DNA from: Allomyces arbusculus
Taxonomy: Eukaryota; Blastocladiomycota; Blastocladiomycetes; Blastocladiales; Blastocladiaceae
DNA: 64,000 nucleotides
Direction: 5' to 3'
Assembly: GCA_027604705.1 (NCBI GenBank)
Contig: JADHYV010000011.1
Location: 124,001-188,000 of the forward strand
The translations under genes and the position numbers were made by a program. This document shows, piece by piece, positions 30,198 through 41,966 of this stretch. A model generated the notes under the pieces. That model made no database searches and was not told where the DNA came from. It saw only the letters and a list, made by a program, of their open reading frames with translations. How positions within the stretch are numbered: position 1 is the first letter of the stretch; every line of letters starts with the position of its first letter.

Positions 30198-33100
30198 ATG
30201 ATGGCCTCTTCGGGCAACCCGCCGTCCCGCGGCGGCCGCCGGCTCTATGTTGGCAGGTGCGCATCCGTCCGAGCGCCTCAAGCCCACGATCCGTCGCTGC
30301 TGCAAGCTGACCTCGGGCCGACTGTAGGAAAACGGGCGAGACGATGCCGGCTGACCTGCAATTCGAGGACGACGGCACGATCGCTCCGGAGGCCTTCTTC
30401 AACGCCTTTGCCGAGCAAGATCGTCGCGCAACGACTTTCTCGGTCGCATCGAACGGCACTGACCTCGACGCTGAGTTTGAATTCGACGACGACCCCGACG
30501 AATCGCTCTTCCATGACTTTGTCGACTATGAGAACGGCAACCGCCGGCTCACGGCCGGGTCCGTGGGCGCGAACGCAGCCGACCCCGGTGCCGACGGTGA
30601 CGTTCCCAACGGCGAGCACGAGCCATCGCCGCCCACGCCGGCACGCGCCAACGGGAACGGCACCCATCGGTCCCCTCGCCGCGCGGCTGCGGCCCCTCCG
30701 CCAGCACCCTCGACCTCGCGGCGCCATACGGTCTCGACGGCCGCATTCAAGACGGCGTCCCCGCTGCGCGCACCGCCGCTGACGGTCGCCAGTACGCCGT
30801 CGCCCCCGCCGCACCGCGCCTCCATGTCGTCCCCTATCCAGGCCGCGGCAACCATGACCAAGGACCCCTTCCTGCCCAAGCGCGTTCTCCCGCGCACGCC
30901 GCCGCGCCCAGCCTCGGCGCCCGCTCCGACCGCGACCAAGACGCCCCCGCACCGTATCACCGACCGAATGGTCGTGCCGTCTTCGTCGCCGCGCTCGCGG
31001 CACAAGAACGGCACCGCGGCCGCTGTGGTCGAGCTGTCGCAGTCGCAGGATCTTGACGTGGCACATATGCGACTCGACGACAGCCATGATGATGAGGACA
31101 ATCACGTCGATGGCGACGACGAGATGCAAGTCGACCGCGATGAATCCCGCACCGCCGAACCCAGCAAGCCGCCGACCCCGTCGGCCGGATCTGCGTCGCA
31201 GTCCGTGCGCAAGTCGACTTCTGTGGCGCGGTACCAGTACTCACAGGTGCTCGATACGACCCCACCACCACCGGCACCGCGGCTCGGATCGCCCGCGGCA
31301 CTGGCCGCTGCGCGCGCGTCGCGGCTGCCGAGCATGGACGACGAGTTTGGGCACCAGGACGAGGCCACGCAGACGATGCGCGGGGTCACACGGACCATGT
31401 CGCCGACTGTGCACCCAGCGTCGCTCACTCTCTCGCGGGGCGACGCGCCACCGCCACCGCCGCCGGTGAGTGGCGTCCCGGTCATTTTTGACCGCGCGCT
31501 GAAGCCGCGGCCGAAGGCGTCGCGACCGAGTCAGGCCGCCCGCGCTCTGTTTGCAACTCCGGCGGTACGTATATATCGTGACGCTTACTTCGCTCGAGGT
31601 GTGCCGTGAACTTACCAACTTTTTTGTCCAGGCCAAGGGCAAAGCAACCACCCTAAACGCGCCGGCCCGCGGCCCCTCGGCCGTTGACCGACTCGCGCAC
31701 AACTTCACGCCCGGCAGCGACGCGGGGACCCCCTTCGACCGCGACGATCTGAGACGCAAGCGCGAGCGCGCGCGGGAACTGCTCGAGCTGAGACGCATGT
31801 CGACGCCGTCCAGCCAAGGCACGCCCATGGCCACGGCGCCTTCGAACCTCGCCGGGATCCAGGGACCGCTTGCGCGCACCACCGCCACGCTCAAGCTGCA
31901 GCTGTCGCAACTCGCGGCCGAGGCCACCACGGCAACCAACACCGACCGTCCCTCGTCCCCTCCACCGCCAGGGCAGCAGGCATCGCAGCCCGTTGCGCGC
32001 CGCAAACTCGTGCCGCCCGTGATCCCGAAGCCCGTCCTCTCGTCTCAGTCAACCAAGGCGCTCCTTGCGGTGCGCGCTTCGACGCGTGCGCGGCCGGCCG
32101 CACCGGCGTCGGTCGCGTCGGCGCCTGCGGCCGTGCACACCAAGGACTCGGTGCGCGCACGAGCCGCCGAGGCTCCGCCACATGCCGATGATGGCAGTGA
32201 CACCGACGACGGTCCCGAGGAGCACGACGATAACGAGCTCGTTTCCGAGTCGGAAAGCGTCGAGCTCGTCACGCCCGACCACCGACCCATGTCGGCTGCG
32301 CTCGACGACCCGGCAAGCCCACTGGCCGCTGCACGTGCCGCACCGTCGCCGTCGCCCACACGCAGTCATGAGGAGCCGGTCCGGTCGCCAGCGAGTGCGA
32401 CGACAAATAGGACGCCGCGCCGCGTCTCGAGCGATTCGCGGTTTGCCGATGTCACCGAGGTCGCGTCGTCACCGCCGGCATCAGAGAGAGACCCGGATGA
32501 CGTCTACGCAGACGCCGATGAGGACGACGACGACGACGTTGTGGGCGACGCAAGCCACCAGCAGCAGCCCCCGCTGCATGTGGAGGAGGTACTTGCACCG
32601 CCAGCACCGGAGCCTGCTCCCTCGCCGCCGGTACCGTCACCGCGCGCACCCGCACCCGCGTCGAGCCGCCGACAGAAGAAGAAGAAGGCGTCGCCCCCCC
32701 GCACCTCCGTCTCTGGCCGTCTCGCGGCCGCGGCCGCGGCGGCAGCTGCCGCGGAAGTACCGCCCACCAATGGAGCGACGCCGCGCCGGTCACCACGGCT
32801 CCTGCAGCGCGCGTCGACCCCGCCGTCGGTCCCGCTCGCGACCGACCGCCGCCGGACCACGACGCGTGCCGTTCGTCCGCTGCCAACCGCGCCCACGACC
32901 ACAACTCATGCGTTGGCCACGGCTGCGATCCCGTCGCCTCCTCGCGCGCCGTCACCTGCCGCAGACAACGACGACGATAGCGATGACGACGATGACAATG
33001 GCGAAAACGGGTTCGCCGTTGCTTCGCCCCCGCGCGCGTCTTCTCGCCGCAAGGACGTGCCCCCAGCGCTCGGGATGACGGCGTTGCGCGCCGTACCGGG

Positions 33101-35197
33101 CCGCACGCCGTCGGGTGGGGTTGCGAAACGCACCAAGGCCACGGCGGTCGTCCCGGCCACGGCCTCGGTCGCAAGTCGAGGCCGTGGGATCGCGCGCGCC
33201 GCTGCCCGGCTCGTGAATGCGCCCCCCGTGGACCCACCGTCGCCCGCGTTCTCTGTGCCACTGGCCACGCCTCGCGCTGCGGGGCTGATCAAGGACGTGG
33301 AGATGGCTGACTTGCCTGCGCCGCTACCGCCACCGCCGCTGCCCATGCTGGACATGGACCCAGAGCCCGAGCCCGAGCCCGAGCAGGAGCCGCACGAGGA
33401 GGAGAAGGAGGAGGAGGAAGCAGCGCCATCGGTGACCGCCAAGTCGACCGCACGCGGGCGCAAACCGGCCGCCAAGAAAGGTGGGGGCCGCGGCCGCCCC
33501 GCTGCCACCGCTAAGAAACCGGCGCCCGCCAAGAAACCCACGGCACCCAAGAAACCTGCTGCGCCTAAACGCACGCCGGCAGTCGCCGCGCGGTCCGTCG
33601 CTGCCGCGTCGGTCACCGAGACGCTCGTGACGATTGCGTCTGACGCGACCTCCGGTCCCGGCGGGCGGTCGCGCCGTGCGCGCGCGCCGCGCGTCAATTG
33701 GTGGGAGGGCGAGTCGGTCGTTTACGAGACGACGTTTGTTGGTGGCGTCAAGACGCGGCAGGTCAAGGGCATCGCGCTCAAGCGCGGGTCGGATGAGTTG
33801 AGTTCGGTCGCTGCCGCGGCGCCGCCGGCTAAACGCGCCAAGACGCCCGCGGCTGCGCGGTCGCCCGCAAAGGCCAAGGCCGCGTCGGCGCCGACGATCA
33901 AGGGGCGTGGGCGGGGGAGGGCGCGGAAGGGCGCACCACCGCCAGAGCCAGAGCCAGAGCCCGAACTGATGCAGGTCGAGTCGGAGCCGGAACAGGAGCA
34001 GGAACCGGTGCCCGCATCGCCCGCACCGACGCGCGGTCGTGGGCGGCCGCGCAAGGACGTGGCGCAGACTCCCGCCGGGTCGCCGCCGCCCGTGCCGCCG
34101 CTCGTCCCGGATACGATCACCATGGAAGAGGACCTCCACGTCGATGTGGACGACACGCACGTGGACTTGCCATCACCAACCCCACCCGCGCGTATGATCG
34201 AGACCCCACCGGCACGTAACATCTCGACGCCGCAGTCGGCGCGGCCGATTCAAAAGGCACGCCGCACGGGCCGGTTCATTTCGCCGCCCAAGTCGACGAC
34301 GCCCGCTGGGTCGCCGCCGCCGCTGCCGGCAGATGAAGATGGGGATCAGGACAGTGACGACGACGACGAGGATGGCGGCGACGGTCTGTCGCTTCCGCCG
34401 CTCGGCGAGCCGTTGTCCCCGATCCTGCCCAATGCACGGAGCGCCTCGCCACCTCCGCCCGCGGTACCCCCGGCTGCGATTCCGTTCCCGGAGGGTTCCC
34501 CGTCGGCCGCGTCCGAGGCGTCGACGACGTCGACCTCGTCCTCGTCTTCAGGTGATCCGTACGACCCGACGGCGGTGCTCGACATGCCGATCATCAACCC
34601 GGAGACGCACGAGGAAATGGCGCAAAAGTGTATTTTCCGGCCCGAGTCGTTTGTCATGGGCCAGGTGCTCAATGCCGAGTATGCGTTTTCGCGCACGTTC
34701 TCGGACAAGACGTTTTTCAATGTGGGCGTCATGGACTTGCCGCCGGGTACGACCAAGCCGTCGCGCAACACGCTAAACAATGCCTACGTACGTTACGCTT
34801 GGAATTGTGATCCATGAACGTGCGGGAACACTTCAATTTACCACTCCCTCCTCTCATCCAGGTCTTTTTTGTCGTGCGCGGCCGGATCACTGTCACGATC
34901 CACCGCAATCTCGCCGAGTGCGGCCCCGGGGACATGATCATTGTCCCGCGCGGGAACCAGTACAAGATGGAGAATTTTGGGAACGAGACAGCGCGGCTCT
35001 ACCTTGCATCGGCGCGCGATATCACGCAGGCCGGGCCCGAAGGCATGGCCATGATGCCCCCGCCGCCACCACCGGCACCGCTTGCGCCGCCAATGCCTGT
35101 CGTGCCGGTTGTCGTCCCGGAATCGGAACCGGCCGCCAAGCCGGCGGGGCGCGGTCGAGGGCGTGGTCGGGGCCGTGGGCGCGGAAGAAGTAAGTGA
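30198..35197 (+). CDS. Centromere protein C / Mif2, unusually large
   Basis: Exons 30198-30256, 30328-31564, 31632-34787 and 34862-35197, phases 2, 0, 0 (1,595 aa). Splicing of intron 1 creates LYVGRKTGETMPADLQFEDD, the N-terminal GRKTG block of Mif2/CENP-C. The signature CENP-C motif is near residue 1115: RRARAPRVNWWEGESVVYE. AT-hook-like RGRGRARKG and RGRGRPRKD follow. The last ~140 residues are the cupin dimerisation domain (VMGQVLNAEYAFSRTFSDKT, FFNVGVMDLPPGTTKPS, VFFVVRGRITVTIHRN, CGPGDMIIVPRGNQYKM) and a final GRGRGRGRG tail. CENP-C binds CENP-A nucleosomes and recruits the outer kinetochore. Yeast Mif2 is about 550 aa; the extra ~900 residues here are disordered Pro/Ala/Ser, acidic blocks (EPEPEPEPEQEP) and Lys-Pro repeats (KKPAPAKKPTAPKKPAAPK). 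Confidence 0.93.
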
Positions 35198-35760
35198 AGA
35201 GCGAGCGCGACGTGGATCAAGGTGCAGCGCGCAGATGTCGAGTTGGTGGGTCGGGAGGGCGGCCTCCATTTTGTTCGCTTCTTTGTGTTGTTTCGGCGTT
35301 TATTTATTCGAACACGATCTGTTTTTTTTTGGCTTGGTGGAGCGGTAAGCACGCATTCGCTCCCGATTAAGGACAGCGACAGCGAAAGTCGGCGTTGAGC
35401 ATCAGGATCAAAGCATATTCAGAAGAATACGCAATACGACGCGGTTTGCATTCATAGGCTGGCAAGCATGCAACATGCAACATGCTCGTCCTTCTCCACC
35501 TGATGGAAGCGACGCAAGAAGAGTGGCGCGCAAAAGACGGTGAGAACGACAACGACAATTGACATCAATCGCCACCGTCCCCACGAACGCTGACGCTGGG
35601 CGATAGGGAATCACCAAACTAAGACTCCAAGTTAGAGGTTTTACAGGGCAAAAATCAATCTCTTGACGCTCGACTGTGCAGAGAAAGAGGCCGGGAAAGG
35701 GAATCACAACCCGCAAGTCACGAACGGAAAGAAAAATGAAGAAATGACAATCGGATGTTT
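35198..35760. other. Tail-to-tail intergenic region
   Basis: 563 nt between the ends of CENP-C (+) and BiP (-). T-rich patches near 35293-35335; no ORF or repeat supported. Confidence 0.35.
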
Positions 35761-37800
35761 TTACAGCTCGTCGTGCTCGTCATCGTCGGCGGTCGCGTCC
35801 TCGGCGGACGCGCCGTCGCCCGAGCCCGAACCGTAAACCTTGGCAATAATGGGCTTGACAATGGCCTCGATCTCGGCCTTGGCCTCCTCGAGCTCCTCCT
35901 TGGTCGCAGTCGCGCCATTGGCCTCGAGCCACGAAATCTTCTCAGCGACAGCGTTCTGCGCCGTGTCCTTGTCGTCAGCGGCCAACTTCTTGCCGAGCTC
36001 CTCGGAGAGCTGCGTCTTGATGGCGAAGAGGTAGTTCTCGAGCGCGTTCTTGGCCTCGACCGTCTCGCGCACGAGCTTGTCCTCCTCCTCAAACTCCTTG
36101 GCCTCCTGAATCATGCGCTCAATCTCCTCCTCCGACAGGCGCGACTTGTCCTGGTTGATCGTGACCGAGTTGGACTTGCCCGTGGCCTTGTCGGCGGCCG
36201 AGACCTTGAGAATGCCGTTCACGTCAATTTCAAACGTGACCTCGATCTGCGGCACGCCACGCGGCGCCGGCGGGATGTTGGTGAGCTCGAATCCGCCCAA
36301 CTTGTTGTTGTGCTTGGTCATGGACCGCTCGCCCTCGTAGACCTGGATCAGGACCGTCTGCTGGTTGTCGGCGGCAGTACTGAAAATCTGGGACTTCTTG
36401 GTCGGCACAGTCGTGCCGCGCGGGATCAGCTTGGTCATGATCCCACCAGTCGTCTCGATGCCGAGCGTGAGCGGGTTCACGTCGAGCAGGATCATGTCCT
36501 GCACGTCCTTGTTGCCCGAGAGAATCCCGCCCTGGACGGCGGCGCCGTAGGCGACAGCCTCGTCCGGGTTGATGTTCTTGGAGGCCTTCTTGCCGTTGAA
36601 GTAGTCTTCGAGCAGCTGCTGGATCTTGGGGATACGCGTCGACCCGCCGACGAGCACGACGTCGTGCACCTCGTCCTTGCGCAGCCCCGCGTCCTTGAGC
36701 ACGCGCTCCACGGGCTTCATCGTCTTCTTGAAGAGGTCGAGGTTGAGCTCCTCAAACTTGGCGCGCGTGAGCGTCTCGGAAAAGTCGTTGCCGTCGTGGA
36801 AGGCCTCGATCTCGACGCGCACCGACATTTGCGACGAGAGCGTGCGCTTGGCCTTCTCGGCCTCGCGCTTGAGTTTGCCCATGGCCTTGAGATCCTTGGT
36901 GCAGTCCTTCTTGGCCTTCTTCTTGTAGAGCTTGGCAAAGTAGTCGACGAGACGGTGGTCAAAGTCCTCACCGCCCAAATGCGTGTCACCGGCCGTCGCC
37001 AGCACCTCGAAAATGCCCTTGTCGATCGAGAGCAGCGACACGTCAAAGGTACCACCGCCGAGATCAAAGACGAGCACGTTGCGCTCAGCCTGGACGCGGT
37101 CGAGACCATAGGCGATTGCCGCGGCCGTCGGCTCGTTGATCACACGCAGCACATTCAGACCGGCAATCGCGCCGGCGTCCTTGGTCGCCTGGCGCTGCGC
37201 GTCGTTGAAGTACGCCGGGACAGTGACGACGGCGTGCGTGACCTTGCGGCCCAGGTACTGTTCGGCAATGTCCTTCATCTTGGCGAGCACCATGGCCGAG
37301 ACCTCCTCGGGCGCGAAATCCTTTTGTGCGCCCTTGACGGTGACGCGAATGTAGGGCTTGCCCTCCTTGGAAACGACCTTGAAGGGGAAGTGCTTGATGT
37401 CCTGCTGCACCATCTTGTCGGCAAACTCACGCCCGAGCAGACGCTTCGCATCGAAGATCGTGTTCTCCGGGTTGGCGGCGGCCTGGTTCTTGGCGGCATC
37501 ACCGACAAGCCGCTCGCCGTCCTGCGTAAAGGCCACGTACGAGGGCGTGATCCGGTGGCCCTGCTCGTTGGCAATAATGTCGACGCGGCCGTTCTGGTAG
37601 ATGGCGACACATGAGTAGGTCGTGCCGAGATCGATGCCGATCACGGGGCCGTAGTTGCGCGAGTTGCTAGCGTCCTTCTTGGATGCGCTGTCGTCGGCGT
37701 CGGCCGCAGCAAGGGCGGCGCGCGGCGCCAAAATGGCGAGCGCGGCAACGAGCACGACGAGAAGCGCCAACAGGCGCGTCCACGTGGTCCAGGCGCGCAT
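35761..37800 (-). CDS. KAR2: ER Hsp70 chaperone BiP/Kar2
   Basis: Intronless, 679 aa. An N-terminal signal peptide ([20 protein letters not shown]) and a C-terminal HDEL retention signal place it in the ER lumen. The ATPase domain has all Hsp70 signatures: [48 protein letters not shown] and [11 protein letters not shown]. The substrate-binding domain begins [14 protein letters not shown] and the lid extends to an acidic C-terminus. BiP folds secretory proteins, drives Sec61 import and senses unfolded protein load through Ire1. The divergent promoter carries a TATA box and an UPRE-like TGACGTG. The complementary strand is open for about 600 codons, a known artefact of Hsp70 genes in GC-rich genomes. 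Confidence 0.97.
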   Translation of the reverse strand: MRAWTTWTRLLALLVVLVAALAILAPRAALAAADADDSASKKDASNSRNYGPVIGIDLGTTYSCVAIYQNGRVDIIANEQGHRITPSYVAFTQDGERLVGDAAKNQAAANPENTIFDAKRLLGREFADKMVQQDIKHFPFKVVSKEGKPYIRVTVKGAQKDFAPEEVSAMVLAKMKDIAEQYLGRKVTHAVVTVPAYFNDAQRQATKDAGAIAGLNVLRVINEPTAAAIAYGLDRVQAERNVLVFDLGGGTFDVSLLSIDKGIFEVLATAGDTHLGGEDFDHRLVDYFAKLYKKKAKKDCTKDLKAMGKLKREAEKAKRTLSSQMSVRVEIEAFHDGNDFSETLTRAKFEELNLDLFKKTMKPVERVLKDAGLRKDEVHDVVLVGGSTRIPKIQQLLEDYFNGKKASKNINPDEAVAYGAAVQGGILSGNKDVQDMILLDVNPLTLGIETTGGIMTKLIPRGTTVPTKKSQIFSTAADNQQTVLIQVYEGERSMTKHNNKLGGFELTNIPPAPRGVPQIEVTFEIDVNGILKVSAADKATGKSNSVTINQDKSRLSEEEIERMIQEAKEFEEEDKLVRETVEAKNALENYLFAIKTQLSEELGKKLAADDKDTAQNAVAEKISWLEANGATATKEELEEAKAEIEAIVKPIIAKVYGSGSGDGASAEDATADDDEHDEL

Positions 37801-37993
37801 CGTGAAGACGGGTTTGGTGGTGGTGGTGGTGGTGCCGGCGCGTCAAGTTGGAATTCAAGATTAGCTTGGGTCGCGAGGGAGAGGGAGCACGAGCGCGAGC
37901 GCGAGCACGAATGAGAACGAGAGCTAGAGAGAGGGAGCGGTAGCACGACCAGCGCGCGGGATGAGGATGGGAGCGCGGCGGGGACGGCGGCGT

Positions 37994-38003
37994 GCTTTAT
38001 ATG
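37994..38003 (-). promoter_or_regulatory. TATA element of BiP
   Basis: CATATAAAGC on the minus strand, 194 nt upstream of the BiP ATG. Identical to the TATA-like element at 6535. Confidence 0.45.
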
Positions 38004-38182
38004 GACACGCGGGCGGCCGGTGAGAAGGTGGAGGTTGGCGTTTGGCCTGTTCGGTGTGATCAGCAAAGCGATTCGTCGAAGCGCGCGGTGGGCATGCTGC
38101 CACGCGTCGTTGATGGGTCTGGCAGGTGCCCGACGTGGCCGGCAAGGTGGCGCTTGCGTGTCGTTGAGCTGGCAGCACGTGA

Positions 38183-38189
38183 CACGTCA
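38183..38189 (-). promoter_or_regulatory. UPRE-like site upstream of BiP
   Basis: TGACGTG on the minus strand within GCTGACGTGTCACGTG, about 385 nt upstream of the BiP ATG. It matches the core bound by Hac1/XBP1/ATF6-type bZIP factors (TGACGTG). Directly beside it is an E-box CACGTG. A 7-base match is weak alone; position and gene identity add support. Confidence 0.35.
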
Positions 38190-38620
38190 GCTCCATCGAG
38201 ATTCGAGCTTGAGACAGCGCTGCTTGCGTCCATCAACTGGAGAAACGTAGCCTGCTCGCAGCCGGAATCGAACGTGCGGCCTGCTGAGCGTCACCAAGCG
38301 GTCAACACAGTTCGGCCAAGTCAGCTGAGCGCACCGGACCTTGCCAGTCACGCCGCTCGGACACGGGGTCGAGTCAAACCGTCTCTCCTCGTCGTTCTCG
38401 TTCATTTTGGTCGACTGACGCGCTCATCGCGCTCGCACCAACAGCAGCACCGCCTGCACCACAGCGGCCGTCTTTTACCGTGCGCCACACGACAGAACGC
38501 CTTTGCCCGGTGTGTCACGCCGGACGACGGCGCTCGCCACTCCACTCTTGGCCCGCAACCAGCGCGCCGACGCACCGACTCGTTCTCCTCTGCTCTGCTC
38601 TTCCCTTCCGCCCATCTGCC

Positions 38621-41378
38621 ATGAACCAGCGCCCGCAGTCGGCTGCGGCGCAACCGTGCCCGACAGACGGGGGCGCACACTCGCTCGTCGAGGACGCGGC
38701 CAATGGCCAGACCGTCTGTGAGAAGTGTGGTCTTGTCACGAGTGAGAACAACACGACGGCCGAAGTCGCCTTTGTTGAGGGCGGCGACGGCCGTCATATT
38801 GCGCTCGGTGCGCGCGTTACGGCTGCCAACGCCGGTTCGTACATTTTGGCGCTGGATCGATGATCACGGTCGAAATTCGATCCGCTGACTTGTGATATCC
38901 ATTGTGATGCCGTTTAGGCCGCGTCGCTGGGCCTGGCGGGTTTACTTCCAACAGCAACAATGCCGCGCACAAAGGTACTCTTTTCTTTTCTCTTATTCTC
39001 GGGCATGGGTGAGTAATTCAGACAGGCGCGACTCACCCCCCCCCCCCCCCCCTGCACTTACGTTTCTAGCCGGCAAGGAACTGCAGCGGCTGCTCGCGGC
39101 GCTCAACATTGTCGACAACGTCGGCGGCCCCGAAAACAGCATTGTCAACACGGCGCACCGCATCTACAAGCTGGCCTCGACGCATGCCATGACCAAGGGC
39201 CGCCACGTGTCGCGCGTGTGTGCCGTGTGCCTCTACATTGCACTCCGACAGCGCAAGCTCGGCGTCTTGCTGATCGAGCTCGCCGACCTCGTGGGCACGT
39301 CGGTCTTCAAGCTCGGCACGCTCTTCTCGCTCTTCCGGCGCGAATTCCCGTCGGTCGTGCAGCTCGACGACAGCGACCCGTCCATGTACGTCGCGCGTTT
39401 TGCCGGCATGCTCGATTTCGGAAACAAGACCACCGACGTCGCCAACGACGCCATGAAACTGGTCGTGCGCATGAAACGCGACTGGATCTCGGACGGTCGT
39501 CGGCCCGCAGGTATTTGCGGCGCCTGCTTGCTGATTGCCGCGCGCATGCACGGGTTCCACCGGTCGGTCAAGGAAATCGTGCACGTTGTGAAGATGTCGG
39601 ACGTGACGGTCGTCGCGCGGCTGCGCGAGTTCCAGAAAACCCCGGCCGCACACATGTCCGCGACGGAACTGCGCGCGTGGGCTACGGCAGTTCAGGAAGC
39701 CAAGGAGAAGCGGCTGCCCGTGCCGGAGACCGACCAGTTTGGCCTGCCGCCGGCGTTTGTGCGCAACCGGATTCGCGAGAACCCGGCGCTTGCCGAGTCG
39801 GTTGGCGCGATCTCATTGTCCGCCCCATCGTCATCGGCGTCCCTGGCCATGACGGCGGCTTCGCCCGCGGTAACAGCCTCGTCGTCTACGGAGTCGCCCA
39901 CGGCACTCGCGCTCGGACCGACCGAACAAGCCGACGACCCCGTAAGGCTCGAAGAGTACATTCTTGATTTCTCCACACGCATTCTTAACACGTCTGGCGC
40001 CGACCCGGACGACCGCGTGCACCAGCTGCTCGCTCAGAATGCGGCCGTCGCTGCTGCGGGGCTCGCGGCCACGGGTCGGTCGACACCGGATATGATTTCG
40101 GCTGCTGCGTCAGCTGCGGCTGCGGCCACGGCGTCAGGCACCGTTCTCCCGGCGCACGCGGCGGTCGGGGTTGGGCTCGGGATCGCTGATACAGTAGGGA
40201 ACACCTCGCCGTTCCTGACGCCGCCCATGACGCAGCAAGGCGGCGGCAGCAGCGGTGTTGCGCTCACGTTCCTCAGCGCGGATGGGACGCTGCCGCTGAC
40301 GCCCGACGCGACCCAGTTCCCGCCGCAGGCGTCGCAGGCCGAGTCGGTCGCGAGCGCGCCGTCGTCGTCGAGAACCGCGCGTAAGCCCAAGCGCACGCGC
40401 CGCACGCCCGAGCAAGAACTGGCCATTATGACGCAGCTCGCCGAAACGATTCCGCGCAACCCGGCGGTCCTCGGCGAGTACCGCCCCGCGAGTCCGACGC
40501 TGCAAGTGGAAATGCCCGCGAGTCATTTGCAGGACCTGCGGCTCATCAAGCCGCTGACCAAGCTGCTCGAGGAAAAGGAGACCGAAGAACAGCAGCGCGC
40601 GGCGTTTGCCGACGGTGGGGATGACGAGGAGGAGGAGATGATGTTGCCGGACGACGAAGACGAGGAGGAGCACGGTGCCTCGACAAGTAACGCCGCGGCG
40701 ACCGCGTTGGCAGCCCCACCGCCACCGCCGCCGGCCAAGAAACGCAAGCCCTACGACTTGGACCCGGACCGCGGCCGCGTGCAATTGACCGAGGCTGATA
40801 TGCGGTTGTCGGACTTGGACGACGACGAGGAGATTCAGGCCATCTTCGCGACCCCGGCTGAAGTTGAAGTGCGCGCCAAGATTTGGAACGAGGCGAACCG
40901 CGAGTACCTCGAGCAGCAGATGCAGAAGGCCATGGACAAGCAGCGCAAGGCGGCCGAGGGCGGCCGCCCGCGATCGCGCAAGCGTAAACGCACGGAGACG
41001 GCCGGCGAGCCCTTGGCCGAGTCGCCGTTCGAAGCTGCACACCGGCTCGCCAAAAAACGCATTTCGTCAAAAATCAACGAGGACGTGCTGCGCCAAATTT
41101 TGGGGGACGGAGACTTGTCGCCAACGACGGCGGGGTTCCCGGCGGGCGATGGGACAGCCGTCGCATCGTCGTCGTCCTCAGTGGCGCTGGGCCCGAATGC
41201 GGGCTCGGGTGCGCGCGAGATTGTCGACGAGGACGACATGCACGTGGATGGTGTGGGTGCCACCGAGGCCGGGCACGACGAGGCTTATGAGGAGGAGTAT
41301 GACGATGGCGCGGGCAATCATCCATTCCCGGACCTGTACGGCGGCCACGACGAGGAGGACACGTACGACGAGTATTAA
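38621..41378 (+). CDS. BRF1: TFIIIB subunit Brf1 (TFIIB-related factor)
   Basis: Exons 38621-38834, 38918-38974 and 39070-41378, phase 1 at both joins (859 aa). The 57-nt middle exon supplies RVAGPGGFTSNSNNAAHK and is needed to connect the zinc ribbon (GQTVCEKCGLVTSE) to the first cyclin fold. The two cyclin repeats are clear: NIVDNVGGPENSIVNTAHRI, RVCAVCLYIALRQRKL, then MKRDWISDGRRPAGICGACL, LIAARMHGFHRSVKEIVHVV. The C-terminal Brf1 homology block LSDLDDDEEIQAIFATPAEV...AKIWNEANREYLEQQ is the TBP-binding region that distinguishes Brf1 from TFIIB. With TBP and Bdp1 it recruits RNA polymerase III to tRNA and 5S genes. The middle is low-complexity and the end is acidic. Intron 2 contains a C17 tract. 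Confidence 0.95.
39036..39052 (+). repeat. C17 homopolymer tract in BRF1 intron 2
   Basis: Seventeen consecutive Cs inside intron 38975-39069, ending 17 nt before the acceptor AG, where a polypyrimidine tract would be expected. Confidence 0.9.
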
Positions 41379-41966
41379 TGGCTCGTCGGAGTGCGAGTTT
41401 CCCCCTCGCTGTTCTTTTTGTTGCTTTTGGTGTGATTTGTTCTGTTTCATTCTTTGAGTGTGCCGGTTTTGATTCTCGATCTCACGCACGCACCGTTCGC
41501 CCTGATTCAACGGTTGTCTGAGTGCAACTTCGTTGAATTCTCTCTACCTTATTCCCGACTGCCCGCGCTGGTCCAGCAAAAAATGGGACCGTCGATATAT
41601 TGGCTGCGCTTTGCTCAAGTTGCGGTGATTTCAAGGCTGAACTGAAGAGATGGGCACACAAAGTCGCCAACCGCTTCCAAACTCGAGACGCGAAAAGAGC
41701 CTTCGCCGGTCAAGGGCCGCTGACTTGGTGGAAAGACCTGGTCTCGCCTTTGGTCGCACGCTCACTTTTGTTGGCGGGAGCCATGATTGTTGTTGGAACA
41801 AAATAGTTTCGAGTCGTGTCCCCAAGTTGTATCCGACGTGTCTTCCATTGCTGGAAGAAAAATCAATCCATGAATGCAAAGTCGTACAGCCCAATCCTGC
41901 GTCATCTGTCCAAAGTCCCGCGTCTTGTCCACCCCGAACGAAGCCGCCCAGCGACCGACCGACCCC
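41379..41966. other. Tail-to-tail intergenic region
   Basis: 588 nt between the ends of BRF1 (+) and CFAP20DC (-). No ORF, repeat or RNA gene that I can support. Confidence 0.35.

Larger units (their letters stand above)
37801..38620. other. Divergent promoter region, BiP / BRF1
   Basis: 820 nt between two divergent starts. Holds the BiP TATA element, an UPRE-like site, an E-box CACGTG at 38177-38182, and a degenerate tRNA-like patch (A-box and B-box words on the minus strand) near 38245-38325. Confidence 0.45.

Noticed and set aside
31551-31631. Extra residues upstream in the long CENP-C frame (QLRRYVYIVTL...)
   Set aside because: They are intron sequence: a GTACGT donor at 31565 and a TCCAG acceptor before 31632 join the flanking exons in phase 0.
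35755-37614. 619-codon ORF antisense to BiP
   Set aside because: Long antisense ORFs opposite Hsp70 genes are a known artefact in GC-rich genomes; no motif and no start context.
38245-38325. A functional tRNA gene in the BiP/BRF1 promoter
   Set aside because: A-box and B-box words are present but the T-stem has two mismatches and the acceptor stem does not pair.
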